A DNA stretch of 19,149 nucleotides from Anaerolineaceae bacterium UBA1415. GTDB taxonomy: Bacteria; Chloroflexota; Anaerolineae; Anaerolineales; Anaerolineaceae. The notes beneath the pieces are model-generated. The model was not told the DNA's origin and made no database searches. It saw only the letters and a program-made list of their open reading frames with translations. A program made the position numbers and the translations under genes. Below are positions 15,003 through 19,149 of the stretch, one piece after another; the first letter of the stretch is position 1; each line of letters begins with the position of its first letter. The DNA lies in NCBI GenBank assembly GCA_002305635.1, contig DBPR01000009.1:1-19149 (forward strand). Reading direction: 5' to 3'.

Positions 15003-16694
15003 TCAAGCTCCCAACTCCCACAGCCAGTCGCGCTGTGCTTCCCGTCTTGCGATGGGGTCAGCCGGCAGTTGAATTGGCCTGCCGCGCGCGTCAATAATGA
15101 TGCCAATCCGGGAGGGAGGCGTGCTCACCCATCCGCCCAGGCCTGGCAAACCCATGCCGACATCGCTGCTTTCTTCCGGCGAAAGGTAAACCCGCACGTC
15201 ATGGCCTGGCGGCCCTTCAATGCGCTTTAATTCAGACGCGAAGACCTGATGATGCTGCCGCAGCTCACCTTCGCCCTCATCCACTTCAAGCCGCAGGACG
15301 GTCTGCCCAACAGACAAGGGACTGTTGACATTAATCACCATTGCCAGGCTTGTGAAAATATCCGTATCAACCACCTGGGTAGCCAACAAACTGTCCGTTT
15401 TCGCCAAAACACCCAGAGCTGGCAGCGTGTCAAGATCATCCCACACAAAAGTGGTGATGCCACTCGGCATGATGCCATCCAACAAAACCAGAAAAAAATG
15501 ACGAATGGACGGCAGAAGCTCCAAACCAGGTACACTCAGCAGGATCGGTTCATACTCATCCCGTAGGCCCAGATTTTCATCGTACAAAAAGCGTGGGTCA
15601 AGTTGGCTCAGGCGTTTTAACATTTTTTTGATCCGGTAGCGGATCCAGGCCATTTCAATGCTCAGTTCTTCCAGCGTTGCAGGTTTAAAAGCAGGTTGGG
15701 CCAATTTGTTCAACATATAAGCTGCTACCGCGAAGGGCTCAACCTCAGTCTCCAAAGACCTGCTTACCGCCTCAATATCGCTTTTAGCCGCGGAAAGATG
15801 CTCCCAGGCGGCCATGCGACGCCCATCGCGATTGGCAATTACCTGACCAGACTCAGCGCCAAGATGGATCTGCAGGACGCCTTTTCCATTCTTCTGAGTT
15901 TGTTCCAGCCATTGGCCCATGCGGGCTCTGGCAAACTCAGCTGGCAAAATATCGACCTTTGGGTGATCAAAAAATCTTTTCCATTCCGGAAACTCCCGAA
16001 AACGGATATGTTTTATGGCTTCGATCATGGCGGGATAGGCAAAGGACAGATCTTCCCGTTGGCTATCCGGCTGGATATTACCCGCCAGATGAAAATCATC
16101 ACCCATTTCAAGTTCGAGTTTGGCGTAATCGCCCAATGCCTGATTGCCGACATACACGATCTGAGGGCGTTCCGCCCCACGCAGCTGAACCAGAAGGCGC
16201 AAATTGTTGATCACCGCCTTCAAGGCTCGTTCCGGCCCATTGTTAACCCCGCCAGCCACGACCAGGAGGTCAAAACCAGTATTGACCAACTTTTCCAGTT
16301 GAGCAGAAATGTTCGGCTCTTTTTGCAAATTGATCTCGAGCACGATCTCACAATTAAAGAAATTTACCAGTCTTCGCAGCGGTTGCAGGCTGAATTTCTC
16401 GGATAAGCCGATCACAGCCGTTCGGATCGGCGCTCCCGCGCTGAAAGTCAGACCAACTCTTTCCAATCCATCTTCATCCTGATCGTTAAAGTTAAACCTG
16501 CCGCCCGGATTGACCAGTCTCAAACCGGTCTGAGCTTCCAGTTCTGCCAAAGCATTCAACAAAGCTTGAACAACATCCGGCTCGCCATGCTGCCTGCTGT
16601 AGCCTTCCAGCGCGAAGCGGCCGGAATGATCACTAAAAAACCAACTCTGATATTGTTGGGGAGAGATATCAATGGCTAAATAGTTCTTTGTCAT
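15003..16694 (-). CDS. MutL-like (glutamate mutase L family) protein with degenerate ATPase motifs
   Basis: The 563-residue product aligns by eye with the ornithine-operon ATPase: LLVVAGGVNNGPE (143-155) against LLAGGVDYGEK, followed in both by a helix, a strand and a YVGN/YAGN turn (181-184 here). The phosphate-1 position keeps AIDIS (7-11) but lacks the Gly-Ser-Thr; the phosphate-2 site reads IHLGAESGQV (276-285) where an active member has DVGGATTD. ATP hydrolysis is therefore doubtful. The C-terminal half has LLDGIMPSGITTFVWDD (404-420), ALGVLA and a final IIIDARGRPIQLP (532-544), which I recall from long Chloroflexota proteins annotated as glutamate mutase L. The start has AGGAG in the seven-base gap after the membrane protein gene. 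No mutase gene is adjacent, so a B12-related role is not implied. Confidence 0.72.
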   Translation of the reverse strand: MTKNYLAIDISPQQYQSWFFSDHSGRFALEGYSRQHGEPDVVQALLNALAELEAQTGLRLVNPGGRFNFNDQDEDGLERVGLTFSAGAPIRTAVIGLSEKFSLQPLRRLVNFFNCEIVLEINLQKEPNISAQLEKLVNTGFDLLVVAGGVNNGPERALKAVINNLRLLVQLRGAERPQIVYVGNQALGDYAKLELEMGDDFHLAGNIQPDSQREDLSFAYPAMIEAIKHIRFREFPEWKRFFDHPKVDILPAEFARARMGQWLEQTQKNGKGVLQIHLGAESGQVIANRDGRRMAAWEHLSAAKSDIEAVSRSLETEVEPFAVAAYMLNKLAQPAFKPATLEELSIEMAWIRYRIKKMLKRLSQLDPRFLYDENLGLRDEYEPILLSVPGLELLPSIRHFFLVLLDGIMPSGITTFVWDDLDTLPALGVLAKTDSLLATQVVDTDIFTSLAMVINVNSPLSVGQTVLRLEVDEGEGELRQHHQVFASELKRIEGPPGHDVRVYLSPEESSDVGMGLPGLGGWVSTPPSRIGIIIDARGRPIQLPADPIARREAQRDWLWELGA

Positions 16695-16701
16695 CGCTCC
16701 T

Positions 16702-17379
16702 CTACAACCACAATCTCACAAAATCAATGATCCGTTCCAGACTCGCGATCAAAGCGATCAGTCCGGTGCTGAACAAGCCCACAAAGACAGCGCCAAACGT
16801 GATGCCGATAAACATCTGACCAACCACTTTTATGCCTTCCATCCATGGTCGCGGGCTTTCGTAGACCTTGTCCCTTTTATTGCGATGATGGAAGAAGAAC
16901 AAAACAGAAATGACGCCAAGAAGCATCATAAAGGCTTCAAAGATAGCCGTCCAGTTTGGCAGATTGCCTTTCACGACCAGTTTGGGGTCAAAGGCATCCA
17001 CAATGCTCAACAGCTGCGGCGCCAGCGTCCCTCTCACGATCCCGAAAATGGCGGTTGCCAGCAGAATTCCGGTCAGGATATTTAAAGGAAGAGTAGCGAT
17101 CTTTGAAGATTTTTTGAATAAGGACCAGACCAGAAGCAAGCTTAAAAGCAACGGTATTAAAGCCAACAAACCTGGTATGGTTGGCAGATCCATCAGCGGC
17201 ATGACCAGCATTGGCAGCAAGACCCGTTTCAGGAGCACCACTGCCGCGTATCCGGTCGTGACACCGACCAGCAGATACATCGAAATGCCAAAGAAAAGCT
17301 TATCGCCCAGCAGGTAGCTGAAAACTATTAAGCTCAGCACCACACCGGCAAACATCAGCAGGAGATCAAGCTTCGGCAT
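16702..17379 (-). CDS. Polytopic membrane protein, unknown function
   Basis: The 225-residue product is very hydrophobic, with about six or seven membrane spans: near 6-24, 27-50, 66-87, 95-116, 148-163 and 188-222. A short loop around 117-145 holds charged residues (DAFDPKLVVKGNLPNW) and a basic-rich loop (HHRNKRDKVYESPRPW, 164-179) is probably cytoplasmic. I see no known transporter or enzyme motif. The gene overlaps the upstream acidic protein by 14 bases and lies seven bases before the MutL-like gene, so the three are very likely cotranscribed and may form one membrane complex. Confidence 0.72.
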   Translation of the reverse strand: MPKLDLLLMFAGVVLSLIVFSYLLGDKLFFGISMYLLVGVTTGYAAVVLLKRVLLPMLVMPLMDLPTIPGLLALIPLLLSLLLVWSLFKKSSKIATLPLNILTGILLATAIFGIVRGTLAPQLLSIVDAFDPKLVVKGNLPNWTAIFEAFMMLLGVISVLFFFHHRNKRDKVYESPRPWMEGIKVVGQMFIGITFGAVFVGLFSTGLIALIASLERIIDFVRLWL

Positions 17380-19099
17380 CGCGCTTTTCCTCCCTGTGGG
17401 TCGCGTCCACGTCCAGTTTGGTGATGATCCCCAAAATCAGGGCGATCATCATTAAAAGCATTCCAACCTGCCAGGCGCGCTGATGAGCGATCTGGTCCGG
17501 GCTGTCAGACAAACCCGCCAGATAGCCCTGCAATTGATCTGATTCAAAATACGGCAGCAAGACCGCGCTGTTCGTGCCGGTGCTGATGGCAGAAACGGGT
17601 ATTTCCGCCTGCCAGGGTGCGATCTGCTCCAGCCAGCTGCGCAGGAACTCAAACGAGTCACTGACCAGCAAAATGTGATCACTTTTAGAGAAGATTTCCC
17701 GTCCGTTCCTGAAAGTTTTCTCGATCGGGGTCGCGCCCCAGTCCGGCTTTGTTCCAACGCCAAAAGCAAGATAGCCCAAAATTCCGCCGGGCACAAACTC
17801 GACTTCGGGCATTTCAGCGCTTTCATCAAACAAGGCGCTTGCCAGCCACAGGTTGTTTGGCTGGGCAGTCACCAGTCTTATGCCAACACCATTTTCCCGC
17901 AGGGCTTTCAGGATCGGCCTGCTGAGCGCCTCAATCTCCGTGCTGCTGGCAGCCTGATAATCTAAAACGACCAATACCGAATCACCTGATTTGAGACCCG
18001 AAATTTTTTCGTTAAAGAGTGCTGCAGCCGGGCTCTTTGGCATGCTGATGCCCTGCGCAGGGCCCAAGATCAGCGCGATGACGATCCCCGCGATCAGCAA
18101 CAGTGCCAGGATCAAACGTCCCAGTTTACCCTGCGGCTTTTTCTCATGCAGAACCGAGAGCGTCCGCCTGCCTTCCTGCTCAATGATATTGCTCAAAACC
18201 TGAGCGCGTTCCCGTTGATCGCGCAGCAGGATCAGATCCGCCAGAAACTCCTCGGTCGGTTCTGCTTCTGTCGGGCTTTCCTGCTCATCTTCGACCGCTG
18301 GAACAATTAAATCTTTTGCCTCTTCTACAGCAGGTTCTTCAACATCAACTTCGTCCGCAGCACCTTTCTCTTCAAGCCCCATCTCCGCTTCGGTCTCAGC
18401 CTGCCCTTCGTCCGGGGCTTGTTCTGCTTCTGGTTCAATTTCTTCGCATGGCTCTTCGTCCTGCAAGGCTTCTTCAGAAACCGTTTCTACGCTGTCAGTT
18501 GGATCATCCTGAGATTCATCAGGTTCTTCCGCCTCTAATTCTTCTACTTCTTCAGTTGTTTTTGTTTCTTCAACAGTTTCTTCTTCTGTAATTTGTTCCC
18601 CGGGCGTGGACTGTTCTTCAGACACCCTGTTCAGGATCGGCAGGATGTCAAAATCATCCTCAGGGATGTTATGAAATTCGTTCGGATCGATCTCCGCCGC
18701 TTCGGCTTCTGCAACAGCTTCGGGCTCATCCTCATCCTGCGAAATTTCAGGCTCTGGTTGAGAGAATGGCGTAAGATCCTCAAGCGCTTGTTCTTCTATG
18801 TATTGCGCGCCGATCTCACGGCGAAGCAATTCCCGCAATTCTTCTTCCGTCCATTCTCTGTCCAGCTCGTCACCGACCGACGCGGAAGAATGCAGCTGCT
18901 GCGTGTCATCTTCGCGTTCGATATTCAGCTCGCGAATGCGCTTGAGCCATTCCGGATCGCCGTTTTTATCGACCAGCTCCGCATTCGTCCGGCGAGCTTT
19001 CTGGCGCTCACGTTCCGCTTCGTCGCGAATCCGCTGCAGCATGTCATCAAAAGCCTGATCCACCTGAGCGCGCCCCTCAGCCTCGCGTTTGGCGTCCAT
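17366..19099 (-). CDS. Large acidic membrane-anchored protein, unknown function (5' end possibly outside the window)
   Basis: As called from the ATG at 19099 (577 residues, GGGAG eight bases upstream), it has a charged helical N-terminus (1-60), a long Glu/Asp-rich low-complexity region (about 110-285), a helix-rich segment, a membrane span (327-347), an alpha/beta domain of about 190 residues (VLVVLDYQAAS at 375-385, IRLVTAQPNNLW, ILLVSDSFEFL) and a second span (543-561) with a short basic/acidic tail. Both termini would then be on the same side, with the alpha/beta domain across the membrane. The frame stays open upstream to the window edge and reads as charged helix (REEEARGELAKG), so the true start may lie beyond 19149. 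No family is recognised. It heads the four-gene minus-strand set. Confidence 0.7.
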   Translation of the reverse strand: MDAKREAEGRAQVDQAFDDMLQRIRDEAERERQKARRTNAELVDKNGDPEWLKRIRELNIEREDDTQQLHSSASVGDELDREWTEEELRELLRREIGAQYIEEQALEDLTPFSQPEPEISQDEDEPEAVAEAEAAEIDPNEFHNIPEDDFDILPILNRVSEEQSTPGEQITEEETVEETKTTEEVEELEAEEPDESQDDPTDSVETVSEEALQDEEPCEEIEPEAEQAPDEGQAETEAEMGLEEKGAADEVDVEEPAVEEAKDLIVPAVEDEQESPTEAEPTEEFLADLILLRDQRERAQVLSNIIEQEGRRTLSVLHEKKPQGKLGRLILALLLIAGIVIALILGPAQGISMPKSPAAALFNEKISGLKSGDSVLVVLDYQAASSTEIEALSRPILKALRENGVGIRLVTAQPNNLWLASALFDESAEMPEVEFVPGGILGYLAFGVGTKPDWGATPIEKTFRNGREIFSKSDHILLVSDSFEFLRSWLEQIAPWQAEIPVSAISTGTNSAVLLPYFESDQLQGYLAGLSDSPDQIAHQRAWQVGMLLMMIALILGIITKLDVDATHREEKRDAEA

Positions 19100-19149
19100 T
19101 GCCTGGACTCCCTTGGCAAGCTCACCCCTAGCCTCCTCTTCCCGCGCGC

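Noticed and set aside
15002..15106. Longer start for the barrel-sandwich protein
   Set aside because: It would overlap the MutL-like gene by about 100 bases; the ATG at 15001 is one base after that gene's stop and has a GGGAG site.

Overview
The window looks like a chromosomal segment of an anaerobic, amino-acid-fermenting bacterium. The best guess is an Anaerolineae-type member of the Chloroflexota. That guess rests on the style of the genes: a MutL-like protein with a C-terminal IDARGRP motif, PTPEPTP-type linkers in secreted proteins, and short GC-rich palindromes between genes. No rRNA or marker gene is present, so the taxonomy is inference.

Layout. (1) 3-1610, minus strand: a secreted, multi-domain, isopeptide-type pilin/adhesin ending in an LPVTG sorting-like motif. 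(2) 1611-2324: a long non-coding region with inverted repeats, GC-rich hairpins, a candidate sigma70-type promoter and an attenuator-like hairpin just before the next operon. (3) 2325-11253, plus strand: one tightly packed eight-gene operon, ord-ortA-ortB-oraS-oraE-(MutL/GlmL-type ATPase)-orr-alr. (4) 11335-12396, minus strand: a BMP-family solute-binding lipoprotein, convergent with the operon. (5) 12397-12782: a second non-coding region that repeats the module order of region 2. (6) 12783-13970, plus strand: a polytopic membrane protein with a Pro/Thr linker and a C-terminal SH3-like domain. (7) 13967-19099, minus strand: four co-directional genes (large acidic membrane-anchored protein, polytopic membrane protein, degenerate MutL-like protein, barrel-sandwich-type protein) that form an uncharacterised cluster.

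The operon encodes the whole oxidative branch of anaerobic ornithine fermentation. Orr makes D-ornithine; OraSE (adenosylcobalamin and PLP) makes 2,4-diaminopentanoate; Ord deaminates it oxidatively to 2-amino-4-oxopentanoate; OrtAB cleaves that with CoA to acetyl-CoA and D-alanine. The ATPase probably maintains the mutase. The terminal alanine racemase fits neatly as the enzyme that returns the D-alanine product to the L-alanine pool.

The most unusual point is that a second MutL-family protein lies about 6 kb further on. Its nucleotide-binding motifs are eroded and it sits with membrane proteins, with no mutase nearby. That four-gene cluster is the best candidate for an undescribed system. 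No CRISPR array, tRNA, rRNA, transposase or phage gene was seen.
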